From contig CP104100.1 of NCBI GenBank assembly GCA_025163595.1, forward strand, positions 1,488,001 to 1,552,000: DNA of 64,000 bases. The letters are read 5' to 3'. Both the position numbers and the translations under genes were made by a program. This document shows, in pieces, positions 51,701-59,479 of this stretch; positions within the stretch are counted from its first letter, which is position 1; every line of letters starts with the position of its first letter. The stretch is from Phaeobacter sp. G2 (GTDB lineage: Bacteria > Pseudomonadota > Alphaproteobacteria > Rhodobacterales > Rhodobacteraceae). Below the pieces are notes generated by a model. That model made no database searches, was not told the origin of the DNA, and saw nothing but the letters and a program-made list of their open reading frames with translations.

Positions 51701-51966
51701 CGCTGGATGATCTGTGTTTTGGAGAGGCAGCCCGGGTTTCTATCCTGCAGCGCAGCGCCGACGTCTGCGGACGCCCGGAGTGGGCTGCGGATGCCGCTTG
51801 TGCCAGTCGCCGGTTATGGGGCCGGGCGGCCAGCGGTGATTTGGAGTTTGGCTGGCCCCGGGGGGGAGCATTGCCTGGCTTTTTCCAAGGCACCGCCGGA
51901 ATTGGCTACCAACTGCTGCGTTGCGAGGTTGATCAAGGGTTGCCCGATATATTTGCCTATTTTTAG
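48748..51966 (+). CDS. LanM-type class II lanthipeptide synthetase with degenerate cyclase site
   Basis: A 1072-residue LanM. The dehydratase (DUF4135) keeps kinase-like residues: Lys296 (FYKPKSL), Asp371, His373 and Asn376 (GGADIHRDNL) and Asp388 (VIIDQECL). The C-terminal LanC-like domain (from about residue 690) retains GFAHGSAG (His897). The canonical W-C-x-G zinc motif reads GWKTG (Lys943 in place of Cys), and the C-H-G motif reads LCFG (Cys990, Phe991 in place of His). Two of three zinc ligands thus appear lost. It should phosphorylate and dehydrate Ser/Thr in the NHLP precursor, but classical zinc-dependent lanthionine cyclisation is doubtful. It is last of the coupled operon. Confidence 0.88.
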   Translation: MTTAQPAAVCDRAVDLVQQVAIIAARAQTLEERLANPVALDQHWPQHQQAEMVQNWRQICGQGDPADFDKRLAWSGLTPARLETYLGDPPAMPRSQWPEWAEWLLNVLANPRPDAGASPAPAAHSSHPFAEVLAGFSDYATQHLQTVYEDISKALGCDTPAVLQDALLSRLCDVSVQVLTAEFQIFRHPRLAGTMVLPGAHHAYDAFVGSLQDGAGLLGLFQKYPVLARLLATVLQHGIAFTRTLRDRLVADLPLLKQAFGFVGPARLELAGSDPHLGGQVCVKLVPQAGPAVFYKPKSLQPELVFEAFQVHLAGLLGLPAPTTGENLDRGLYGWSRETISAACGDAAEVASFFRASGHLLFGQYLLGGADIHRDNLIAAGPVPVIIDQECLMTNWPAPSVDQTPAGVAAVRAMVFETVLRSSMLPEWNDAFEGQRVDISALGGAGGPEKQTPDLVVLHPNSDLMRLVRKITPVERRMENLVRHDGRIVQSADHVDDILQGFSDAYHALRSAPELPDALVQKLQSLRARVVLRQSRAYSERLTRLCAPANLRNGIAAQLSMESLFQSLLQDPATADSLVPVVKSELAQLMNMDVPVLHAGANGRAIQLPSKTEVRDVFPTSAMENLKARIARLGDKDLALQRQQILTSFACQQRTGPECSAWAQHRPQQSVETNRPVAANPSLGVVLGRLGDDLLAQAIRGTQGSLAWHAPVYKESIGAWRLSPLRERVFDGALGIALFLAALTRQSGNNDYLQAGLSGISNLLESAGRAATVRMLMAPGLGCGTGVGSAIYGLVQLARISGQDNLADVARDIFYRVEAHRSSGTHSTTKADYGLSAGLSGYVNACLALDQHYPGDARVQRTLEDCAARIVTAAVPDQAGGVYWPSPYGPGVYGFAHGSAGVATVLMRAARHLQDTQLWDYGRRGLSFALRQDQALQEDLGWKTGRIGLCIAVQEALTVPGAEDLDLRSWLERQMVALGSHSGLALDDLCFGEAARVSILQRSADVCGRPEWAADAACASRRLWGRAASGDLEFGWPRGGALPGFFQGTAGIGYQLLRCEVDQGLPDIFAYF

Positions 51967-52106
51967 GGGCGCTGAGCGTCTTGAAATTATGTTGATTTCC
52001 CAGTGCTCCACCGCATCCCTGCCGTTTCGCGAAGGGTGCGCGTAGATCCCGGCCTTGGTTTTCGCTGTGAAACAGGGTGCAGGCCGGGACCCTTGCCAGG
52101 GCGTGG

Positions 52107-53666
52107 TTACGAGATCTGACGTTGCTTTCCTTGCCAGTAGGGTTTGCGCAACTCGGTTTTCAGCACTTTGTTTGCACCAGACAGGGGAAAGGGCTCTGTT
52201 CGGTATTCGATGCTACGCGGGCATTTGTATCCGGCGATCAGCTGGTGACAGTGGGCCTGCAACTCTTCGGTGGTGACGGTTGCGTCAGGGTGCAGGATGA
52301 CAAGAGCATGCACGCTTTCACCCCATTGATCGCTGGGAATGCCGATGACCGCACTGGTGGCGACGGCGGGGTGCTGGCCCAGAGCATTCTCGACTTCGGC
52401 AGAATAGACGTTTTCGCCGCCTGAGACGATCATATCCTTCACCCGGTCCACCAAAAAAACAAAGCCGTCTTCGTCCATATAGCCAGCATCCCCGGTCATG
52501 ACCCAGCCATCAATGATGGTTTCTGCGGTCACCTCTGGCTTGTTCCAATAGCCGAGCATGGTGGTCGGCCCCTTGACCGCAATCTGACCAACATCGCCGC
52601 GCGCGACCTCTTGGTTGTGATCATCCACAATGCGGATCTCGCACACCCGCGTGGCACGACCAGCAGAGCGCAGCTTACCTGCTTTGGGGCCGTCCAGCAC
52701 ATGGTATTCGGCGGGCAAAATGGTCGCGACCGGGCTCAGCTCGGTTTGGCCAAAGGCCTGCAAAAACGAAACATTGGGGAATTTCACAAAGGCGTCTTTC
52801 AGGACCGCCTCGGTAATGGGAGAGGCGCCATAGGCGATCTGGCGCAAAGAGGAGATATCCGTCTGCGCCAGCTTGTCGCTTTGCAGAACCATCTGCAACA
52901 TCACCGGCACCAGCAGGGTCTGGTCTGGGCGGTGTTGTTCAATCGCTTTCAGAGTACCCTCAGGGGTGAACATGGGGATGATGACATGGGTCCCCGCCAT
53001 CAGGGTGATGGCACTGAACCACAGCAGATCGGCGATGTGGAACATCGGGGCAGCATGCAGATAGACCGTCCTGTCGTGCATGTTGATGTCATGGGCGTTT
53101 GCAACTGCCGCCACATAGAAATTTGTATGGGACAGCATCACGCCTTTGGGGAAACCGGTTGTGCCGCCGGTGTAAAAAACACCGGCCAGATCATCACCGC
53201 TGCGTTCTGTATCAGCAGCAGGCGCGGCGGCTGCGATCAGGTCTTCGTAGTTTTCCATGCCCTCTGGCGTGGCGTCGTCTCCGGCATAGATCAGCGTCTT
53301 TAGCCCGGCCACTTGCGGTTTCACCTCGGCGGCGAGATCCTTGAAAGTTGCGTCGCAGATCAGGATTTCGGCCCCGGCGTCGTTCAGGGCATAGGCACAT
53401 TCGGCGGCGCTCCAGCGAATGTTCATTGGCATCATGGCGCCGCCACCCCAGACCACGGCAAAATAATATTCGATGAACCGGTCCGAGTTCAGCGAGACCA
53501 AAGCCACCCGGTCGCCAGGTTTCATGCCAAGGCCCTGCAGGGCGCCAGCCAGGCGGGCAACGCGGTCCAGCATTTGGCTCCAGCTTTGCTGACGGTCCTG
53601 GAATATTGTGGCAATCCCGTTGGGATTGATCTGGGCGGCGCGTTTGATCATCGAAGTGATCTGCAT
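52107..53666 (-). CDS. AMP-dependent acyl-CoA synthetase (long-/medium-chain fatty-acid ligase type)
   Basis: A 519-residue adenylate-forming enzyme. P-loop-like motif FYTGGTTGFPKGVMLSHTN (about residue 169), YGASP and QAFGQTELSP (A5-type), TGDAGYMDEDGF (A7) and DRVKDMIVSGGENVYSAEVE (A8), with the C-terminal catalytic Lys in GANKVLKTELR. It activates a carboxylic acid with ATP and forms its CoA thioester. It is divergent from the carboxyltransferase gene 231 bp away; the two could share a pathway of acyl-CoA degradation. Confidence 0.92.
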   Translation of the reverse strand: MQITSMIKRAAQINPNGIATIFQDRQQSWSQMLDRVARLAGALQGLGMKPGDRVALVSLNSDRFIEYYFAVVWGGGAMMPMNIRWSAAECAYALNDAGAEILICDATFKDLAAEVKPQVAGLKTLIYAGDDATPEGMENYEDLIAAAAPAADTERSGDDLAGVFYTGGTTGFPKGVMLSHTNFYVAAVANAHDINMHDRTVYLHAAPMFHIADLLWFSAITLMAGTHVIIPMFTPEGTLKAIEQHRPDQTLLVPVMLQMVLQSDKLAQTDISSLRQIAYGASPITEAVLKDAFVKFPNVSFLQAFGQTELSPVATILPAEYHVLDGPKAGKLRSAGRATRVCEIRIVDDHNQEVARGDVGQIAVKGPTTMLGYWNKPEVTAETIIDGWVMTGDAGYMDEDGFVFLVDRVKDMIVSGGENVYSAEVENALGQHPAVATSAVIGIPSDQWGESVHALVILHPDATVTTEELQAHCHQLIAGYKCPRSIEYRTEPFPLSGANKVLKTELRKPYWQGKQRQIS

Positions 53667-53896
53667 GGTGCGACCTCTCAGGTTGCTGTGAATTGAAAGG
53701 GCGGAACCCGGGGTTTCAGCCAGAGTTGATCATCAGATCCTCGCAAGTCAACGCTTTTGGCTGATTGGATAATCCTGATTTTGATGTGACGGAACGTCCT
53801 TTGCACAGGGCGCCGGAACTGGCGCATGCTGAGGCGGAACCCTGGCAAGGAGCAGTGAGGGGCAAAGCCGAAGCGGCCAATCTAAAGAGGACAGAC

Positions 53897-55672
53897 GTGA
53901 AAACCATCAAAGCTGAAAACCCGGCCATCGTCTCTGAAATTCGCGTAGGGCTTGGGGATGAGATTGCCGCAGGCACTGTTTTGCTTGTGACGGAGCTGAT
54001 GAAAATGCAGCACGAGATCCGCGCGGATGAAAGTGGCGTGGTCACGGCCCTGCATGTGTCACCGGGGGATGAGCTGCGCGGTGGCGAACCGCTGGTGAGC
54101 CTGGAGCCGGGCGAGGTTTCTTTGCAGGTGAAGCAGCAAGAGCAAGGGCTGCGGCTGGAGTTTTCCGAGTTTGAGGCGCGCATGGCGGGGCTTGCGGATA
54201 GCAGCAGATCACAGGCGGTTGCCAAGCGTCAGAAAAATGGCGGCCGTACAGCGCGCGAAAATATCGATGATCTGTTCGATCCAGGGTCCTTTACTGAATA
54301 CGGAGCCCTGGCCGTGGCTGCACAGCGTACAAAACGCCCCCTGGCGGATTTGCAATCGCGCACCCAGGGGGATGGGATCATTTGCGGCACAGGCACGGTG
54401 AACGGGCGCGCTGTTGCGGCAATGGCGGTTGATTACATGGTGCTTGCTGGTACCCAGGGCTACAATCACCACCGCAAGATGGACCGCTTGATTGAACGCG
54501 CTGGGCGGGACGATCTGCCTATCGTGCTCTTTGCAGAAGGTGGCGGCGGGCGTCCCAATGACTACGATGTGGCGCCGCTGGTGGTGGCCGGGTTGAACGT
54601 GCCCTCCTTTCGCAACTTTGCCGCCCATCGGGGCCCCAAGATCGGCATCGCCGCCGGGATGTGCTTTGCCGGGAATGCAGCAATGTTTGGCCTGTGTAAT
54701 GTCCGAATTGCCACCGACAACAGTTGGATCGGCATGGGTGGCCCGGCGATGATCGAAGGCGGCGGTTTGGGCAGTGTAAAGCCTCAGGAGATTGGTCCCT
54801 CCGAAACGCAAAAGGCCAATGGTGTCATCGACCTGTTGCGCCAGGACGAGGCCGGGGCGGTCGCCGCCGCAAAGGCGCTATTGGGGTTGTCAGCTGCAAA
54901 AATCTGCCCGCAAGAAACCGTGCCGGTCATCCCCCTGCGCAGCGTTGTGCCCGCCGATCGCAGCCGCGCCTATGACATGCGCCAGGCCATTGAGGCGCTG
55001 GCCGATGCGGACAGTTTCCTGGAACTGCGCCGGGATTTTGGTCAGGGCATGATCACCGGGTTTGTGCGTATCAAGGGGCACGCCTATGGGATTTTGGCAA
55101 ATAATCCGCTGCATCTTGGCGGCGCCATTGATGCGCCCGCAGGGGACAAGGGCGCGCGGTTCTTGCAACTTTGCGACGCTTGGGGGCTGCCGGTTGTGAC
55201 GCTCTGCGACACACCGGGCTTTATGGTGGGGCCAGCGATCGAAGAGACCGGGCAGGTGGCGCATATCTCGCGCCTGTTCCTTGCTGGCGCACATTTTGGC
55301 CAACCCCTGGTGACCGTCATTCTGCGCAAGGCTTACGGCCTGGGGGCGATGGCGATGGCGGGCGGCGGCTTTGACCGGCCGCATTATTGTTGCGCCTGGC
55401 CCACGGGCGAGGTGGGCGCCATGGGGTTGGAGGGCGCGGTAAAGCTGGGCCACCGCGACCACCTGGCCGCAATTTCGGATCCGGTGGCGCGCGAGGCAGA
55501 ATACCAGCGCCTGGTTGCCGAGCTGTACAAAAACGGTTCAGCCCTGAACGCTGCGAGCCTGCTGGAATTCGACGCGGTGATTGATCCTGCCCTGACGCGT
55601 GAGGAAATCGCGCGGGTTATCGCGGCGTCAGGTCCCACCATCCCCAGTGATCGCTATGTCGATGCCTGGTAA
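53897..55672 (+). CDS. Biotinyl domain-carboxyltransferase fusion (acyl-CoA carboxylase type)
   Basis: Starts most likely at GTG 53897 after AGAGGACAG; an in-frame ATG at 53765 would add 44 unlikely residues. An N-terminal biotinyl domain has the ELMKMQHEI lysine site (about residue 38 of this form). It is followed by a carboxyltransferase of the propionyl/acetyl-CoA type: GGGRPNDYDVAPLV, AAGMCFAGNAAMFG, GGPAMIEGGGLG, CDTPGFMVGPAIEETG and RKAYGLGAMAMAGGGF. It would move CO2 from biotin to an acyl-CoA. No biotin carboxylase subunit is in the window, so it must use one from elsewhere. Confidence 0.88.
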   Translation: MKTIKAENPAIVSEIRVGLGDEIAAGTVLLVTELMKMQHEIRADESGVVTALHVSPGDELRGGEPLVSLEPGEVSLQVKQQEQGLRLEFSEFEARMAGLADSSRSQAVAKRQKNGGRTARENIDDLFDPGSFTEYGALAVAAQRTKRPLADLQSRTQGDGIICGTGTVNGRAVAAMAVDYMVLAGTQGYNHHRKMDRLIERAGRDDLPIVLFAEGGGGRPNDYDVAPLVVAGLNVPSFRNFAAHRGPKIGIAAGMCFAGNAAMFGLCNVRIATDNSWIGMGGPAMIEGGGLGSVKPQEIGPSETQKANGVIDLLRQDEAGAVAAAKALLGLSAAKICPQETVPVIPLRSVVPADRSRAYDMRQAIEALADADSFLELRRDFGQGMITGFVRIKGHAYGILANNPLHLGGAIDAPAGDKGARFLQLCDAWGLPVVTLCDTPGFMVGPAIEETGQVAHISRLFLAGAHFGQPLVTVILRKAYGLGAMAMAGGGFDRPHYCCAWPTGEVGAMGLEGAVKLGHRDHLAAISDPVAREAEYQRLVAELYKNGSALNAASLLEFDAVIDPALTREEIARVIAASGPTIPSDRYVDAW

Positions 55673-55999
55673 GGCACGATGATACCACGCGCGACTTCGC
55701 GCAAAAGCTGAAACAGCTGGGCGGCATCGGGCTCTTTGCTTTCTGGCCAGCGCCGCCCTCTGATCAGCCGACTTCCCCAAACCCCAGATCGCCCCTGCTG
55801 AGGGCAGACATGTCCCGGCCAAAATGGGCGGCGCAGGGGCCAGAGCTTTTGCAATGGGGGGAGGTGTGTTATCCCTCAAAACGTGTGCGAAAATATTTGA
55901 CTAACTCTACCTCAGGTGGAACTGTGCACCCATTGCACAACGTCGTGCGCGGCGCAGCCGTCAGAGCCAACTCATTGTTTGATAAATTGGGGCACCCAA
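55673..55999. other. Intergenic region before the ferritin-like gene
   Basis: About 327 bp. It should contain the promoter of the ferritin-like/MNIO operon. A leftward frame with LFQLLREVARGIIVPY-type sequence is open at about 55654-55854 but I cannot assign it. The ferritin-like frame is open back to 55916, so its start may be earlier than 56000. Confidence 0.4.
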
Positions 56000-57820
56000 A
56001 TGGATGTAGATGCGAGTTTGAAACACGTGCAGGACATGCACGAAGCGTTTGATTTGTCGCAGGCAGAGGTCATGATGGTTGCCATCATCAATGCAGGGGT
56101 GCTGGGGGATAAGGACACGCTAAAGGCGCGGTTGATCGCGGACCTGCAGGCCGCCATCCAGGTCGAACTGGCAACTATTCCGCTGTATTTGTACACCTAT
56201 TACTCGATCAATCGGACCAAGCTACAGGGCAAAGACCTGGAGGCCGCGCAGATTTTTGCCAATGAGGCGGGCGGCGTCATCATGTCGGTTGCTGTCGAAG
56301 AAATGCTGCACATGTCTTTGTCCAGCAACATTTATTTTGCTTTGACAGGCCAGCCGCCGCAGCTTTACCAGGCGGCACCGCAAAGCTATCCTGCGCTGTT
56401 GCCGCATCATAATCCGGTGGTGCCAGAAGGCCCGGACCCACAGTCCAAGGGCGGGATCCCGCTGCGGCCTTTCTGCTCGGCTCAGCTGTGGCATTTCCTG
56501 CAGATCGAATATCCCCATAACCCGTTCTTTAGTGAAATCCCGGCCGAGGCTTTGCCGGATCTGGTGCGGGAGCTGTCCCAGATGCCCGGCAAGGAGGCCC
56601 TGGCGTTTTTGAATGAACACGGCTGGCCGATGGATCAGAACTGGAATTCGATTGGCCAGTTCTATTCCTTTATCCGCTGCATTGTGGCCTCTTCCTATTT
56701 TGACGATGGGGATTTTCAGGCCGGAGATCCCAAGCAGCAAATCCAGCCCTATAACTACGCCCCGAACAATATCGACACCATCTATCCCAAACAGGCCTTT
56801 GATCCTTCCAAACCGGCGCCGACTGCTCCGGGGGGCGGCTCGGGCTGTCCAGCGGGGCTGCCCGGTGCCGCAGAGGTCACTGTCTATGCCGACGCGGCGG
56901 ATAGTTCTGATGCGCCGGTGCGCCCGGTTGAGGACCACAAGGGGCATAAGGTTTCTGGCGCTTTTGAGCTGATGACGATTTCCAGTCGCCAGGATGTCAT
57001 GCTGGCGCTGGAAACAATTTGTGAGCAGGGCGAGGGATATTCCGCCAAACCCGGCGGTAGCGAGGCAAACTGGGATGACCCGGCCTCGCAGGCAGAGCAG
57101 AGCCATTTTGACAAGTTTCTTGAGTTGCAGATGCAGTTTGAGGACTTTTCGCACAGCCTGGAAAGCCTGCCGCCCTGGATGGAAGAACAGATCGACCTGC
57201 AGTGGCTGTCGGAAGCGGTGCAGGGCAAGGCGAATAAATGGAGCGCGGAGGGGCTCAAAGCCAAAGAACTGCTGTTTGACTACCCGGCCAATCCGACGCG
57301 CGCGGACTATGCCCATGATCCGATCGCAACGGCGCTGAATGATTTTTGTAGTGGCTTGTTCCAGTACATGCTGATCCTGTCCGAAACCATCTACAAGATC
57401 GAACCGAACTATGTCGCGCCGGACCAGCCGGGGGCTGACAAGGTTTCAAAAGATGGCACTGTTCCCCATCAAAAGTACTTTTTCAACATCGCGTTGCATC
57501 GCTCGATGATCTGGATTCTGGATAAATTCATCGCCCTGATGCGTGGCTATGAGGTGACCTTGACGGATGGCCGGACCGTCGCATTGGCGCCCAGTTTTGA
57601 TAACCTTGGCTTTGGCCCGGCGGGGCAGGGGCTGGGCGCACGTCAGGAGGCCTTTGCCAATCTGGCGCAGCTTGGCGCCGAGGCGCTGCTTGCGACGGCG
57701 GGCAATAGTGCGCTCAACGGGTCTGTGGCGCCGCTGGTGGCCCTGACCATCAACAAAACATCCGCTGATGGCGAGGGTATGCACCTGCCTGATGTCAGCG
57801 CCTATTGGCCACAGACCTAG
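56000..57820 (+). CDS. Ferritin-like protein with VioB/iminophenyl-pyruvate dimer synthase domain
   Basis: About 606 residues from ATG 56000 (an ATG at 55916 is the alternative). The first ~220 residues match the ferritin-like domain of the VioB/RebD family: LIADLQAAIQVELATIPLYL (helix with the first Glu), then EAGGVIMSVAVEEMLHMSLS (E-x-x-H ligand helix), then HHNPVVPEGPD and FLQIEYPHNPF. Later helices (HFDKFLELQMQFEDFS; FFNIALHRSMIWILDKFIAL) may complete a second bundle. VioB proteins oxidatively couple imines from amino acids, but this context has no partner oxidase. It lies 97 bp upstream of the CX5C protein and the MNIO gene, suggesting an oxidative or metal-linked role there. Confidence 0.75.
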   Translation: MDVDASLKHVQDMHEAFDLSQAEVMMVAIINAGVLGDKDTLKARLIADLQAAIQVELATIPLYLYTYYSINRTKLQGKDLEAAQIFANEAGGVIMSVAVEEMLHMSLSSNIYFALTGQPPQLYQAAPQSYPALLPHHNPVVPEGPDPQSKGGIPLRPFCSAQLWHFLQIEYPHNPFFSEIPAEALPDLVRELSQMPGKEALAFLNEHGWPMDQNWNSIGQFYSFIRCIVASSYFDDGDFQAGDPKQQIQPYNYAPNNIDTIYPKQAFDPSKPAPTAPGGGSGCPAGLPGAAEVTVYADAADSSDAPVRPVEDHKGHKVSGAFELMTISSRQDVMLALETICEQGEGYSAKPGGSEANWDDPASQAEQSHFDKFLELQMQFEDFSHSLESLPPWMEEQIDLQWLSEAVQGKANKWSAEGLKAKELLFDYPANPTRADYAHDPIATALNDFCSGLFQYMLILSETIYKIEPNYVAPDQPGADKVSKDGTVPHQKYFFNIALHRSMIWILDKFIALMRGYEVTLTDGRTVALAPSFDNLGFGPAGQGLGARQEAFANLAQLGAEALLATAGNSALNGSVAPLVALTINKTSADGEGMHLPDVSAYWPQT

Positions 57821-57917
57821 GTCGCAATCTGCACCTGCAGTTCAGGTCTGTTCCGGCCTGAAAAGCTGCAAATGAACTGGCCGTTACGCCACTTAAAGAT
57901 GCCGAAAGGACAAACCC

Positions 57918-58529
57918 ATGTCTGAGACCAAGCACAGCAACGCCAAGACAACGCAGACAGATCTGCCAGCTGTGGTGCCCCCGCCCTTTAACTGGAAAGA
58001 CACTCCCTATGGTAAGGCAGGGGCGCCGCTGGAATTGCCGGAAGGTGCAGAACTGCACGCCTGTCTGGGGCTGAATTCCTGCAAGGGGCAGGATCGCTAC
58101 GGCATTCATGGGCCCAATGGCAATAATCCAAACAGCTGTGCCGGGCAGGGGTTTTGCGCCACCACCGAAATCCATTCCTGCCATACCAATAACAACTGCG
58201 CCAATCAGGGCGGCTGCGGGCTGTATGGTTGGGGGCCCGATATGGACCAGCCCGGCCAGAACGACTGCCGCTCGATGGGGTCATGTGCGGCCCCGATCAA
58301 TGCCGAACGCTTTATCACCGAAGGTGACCACAAGGGGATGAGCGTCTGGACCCGGGCCCGCCAGGTGTTTGAGGAAGCCTATGCGCAAAAGCAATCGGGT
58401 GAAAAGCTCGGGGCGGCACCAGCGCCGTTTAGCGACACCGGCCCGACGGAATCCTGGATCACGGAAAACTGCAACAGCTTTGCCGCCTGTGGCGCCAGCG
58501 GGCTGTCGGGGGGAGGCAGCTGTTCGTGA
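57918..58529 (+). CDS. Cys-rich protein with six CX5C units; candidate MNIO substrate
   Basis: A 203-residue protein after AAAGGACAAACCC, with no obvious signal peptide. It has twelve Cys (49, 55, 74, 80, 88, 94, 100, 117, 123, 185, 191, 202). Eleven fall in exact CX5C spacing: CLGLNSC, CAGQGFC, CHTNNNC sharing its last Cys with CANQGGC, CRSMGSC and CNSFAAC. The central part (45-125) is Gly/Asn-rich; a helical charged segment (140-165) separates the last unit from a Gly/Ser/Cys tail. Its stop overlaps the MNIO gene by 4 bp, the usual precursor-enzyme arrangement for MNIO RiPPs such as bufferins. It lacks the EGKCG repeats and signal peptide of classical bufferins, so it looks like a distinct precursor or metal-buffer class. 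Confidence 0.75.
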   Translation: MSETKHSNAKTTQTDLPAVVPPPFNWKDTPYGKAGAPLELPEGAELHACLGLNSCKGQDRYGIHGPNGNNPNSCAGQGFCATTEIHSCHTNNNCANQGGCGLYGWGPDMDQPGQNDCRSMGSCAAPINAERFITEGDHKGMSVWTRARQVFEEAYAQKQSGEKLGAAPAPFSDTGPTESWITENCNSFAACGASGLSGGGSCS

Positions 58530-59479
58530 CACCACCGCCAACAGAGATCGCAAAACTGCCCAGGCTTGGCCTGGGGCTGGGGCTGCGCAACACCCATTTT
58601 GACCATATCCTGACCACTTGGCCGGAGGTCGACTGGTTCGAGGCCATCTCGGAGAACTTTATGGATTCCGGTGGGCGTCCGCGTCAGGTGATCCGCAAAG
58701 TGGCAGAGCGCTATCCGGTGGTGCTGCATGGGGTGTCGCTGTCAATTGGCAGCAGTGATCCTTTGAACATGGACTACCTCCAGCGGCTAAAGCACCTGGC
58801 CCAAGAGGTGCAGCCGCAGTGGATCAGTGATCACCTATGCTGGACCGGTGTCATGGGATTGAACTCGCATGATTTGCTGCCGGTTCCGCTGACCGAGGCA
58901 ACGCTGGACCATATCGCCGCCCGTGTGCACCGTGTGCAAGAGGTGCTGGGGCGTCCATTGATCCTGGAAAACCCCTCTACCTATCTGAATTTCCGCGAAA
59001 ATACTCTGTCCGAGCCTGAATTCCTGCGTGCCCTCTGTGACCGCACCGACTGCGGATTGCTTTTGGACGTCAACAACGTCTTTGTGAGCTGCTTCAACGC
59101 CGAAAGCGACCCGGTGGACTATTTTGACAGCTTCCCCTGGGCCCGTGTGGTGCAGATGCACCTGGCGGGGCATACGGATTGTGGCAGCCATTTGATTGAT
59201 ACCCATGACCAACCAGTGCGCCCGGAGGTCTGGGCGCTGTTTGCCTTGGCCTGGCAGCGCAGCAATGGGGCCTCTACCTTGTTGGAGTGGGACGGCAATA
59301 TTCCCGCCTTTGAGGTCTGCCATGGAGAGTTGCTCAAGGCCAAAGCCTATATGAATGGCGGTTTTGCGTCTCTGACCGGCGCGCCTGCTCCGCTGGCTGA
59401 AACCCGGGCGGTATCCAACCCAGTCAGTTTCCTGGTGCCGGATGTTATGGCCGGAGCAGTAGAGCTGGAAAAGGGGTGA
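58526..59479 (+). CDS. Multinuclear non-haem iron oxidase (MNIO, DUF692/UPF0276)
   Basis: A 317-residue TIM-barrel MNIO from GTG 58526. Conserved metal-site residues are visible: Glu in FEAISENF, His68 (VLHGVSL), Asp102-His103 (ISDHLCW), Glu148-Asn149 (LENPSTY), Asp181 (LLLDVNNVFV), His212 and His216 (MHLAGH), the Asp-x-His of DTHDQPV and Glu254 (LLEWDGN). Characterised relatives (MbnB, TglH, ChrH, BufB) oxidise peptide Cys residues, often with a partner protein that binds the precursor. Overlap with the CX5C gene upstream and DUF2063 gene downstream makes these substrate and partner respectively. Confidence 0.92.
   Translation: MTPPPTEIAKLPRLGLGLGLRNTHFDHILTTWPEVDWFEAISENFMDSGGRPRQVIRKVAERYPVVLHGVSLSIGSSDPLNMDYLQRLKHLAQEVQPQWISDHLCWTGVMGLNSHDLLPVPLTEATLDHIAARVHRVQEVLGRPLILENPSTYLNFRENTLSEPEFLRALCDRTDCGLLLDVNNVFVSCFNAESDPVDYFDSFPWARVVQMHLAGHTDCGSHLIDTHDQPVRPEVWALFALAWQRSNGASTLLEWDGNIPAFEVCHGELLKAKAYMNGGFASLTGAPAPLAETRAVSNPVSFLVPDVMAGAVELEKG

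Noticed and set aside
55654..55854. Leftward frame with LLREVARGIIVPY, faintly like the N-terminus of an inositol-phosphatase-family protein
   Set aside because: Only a short helix resembles the family; no catalytic motif and no plausible start.
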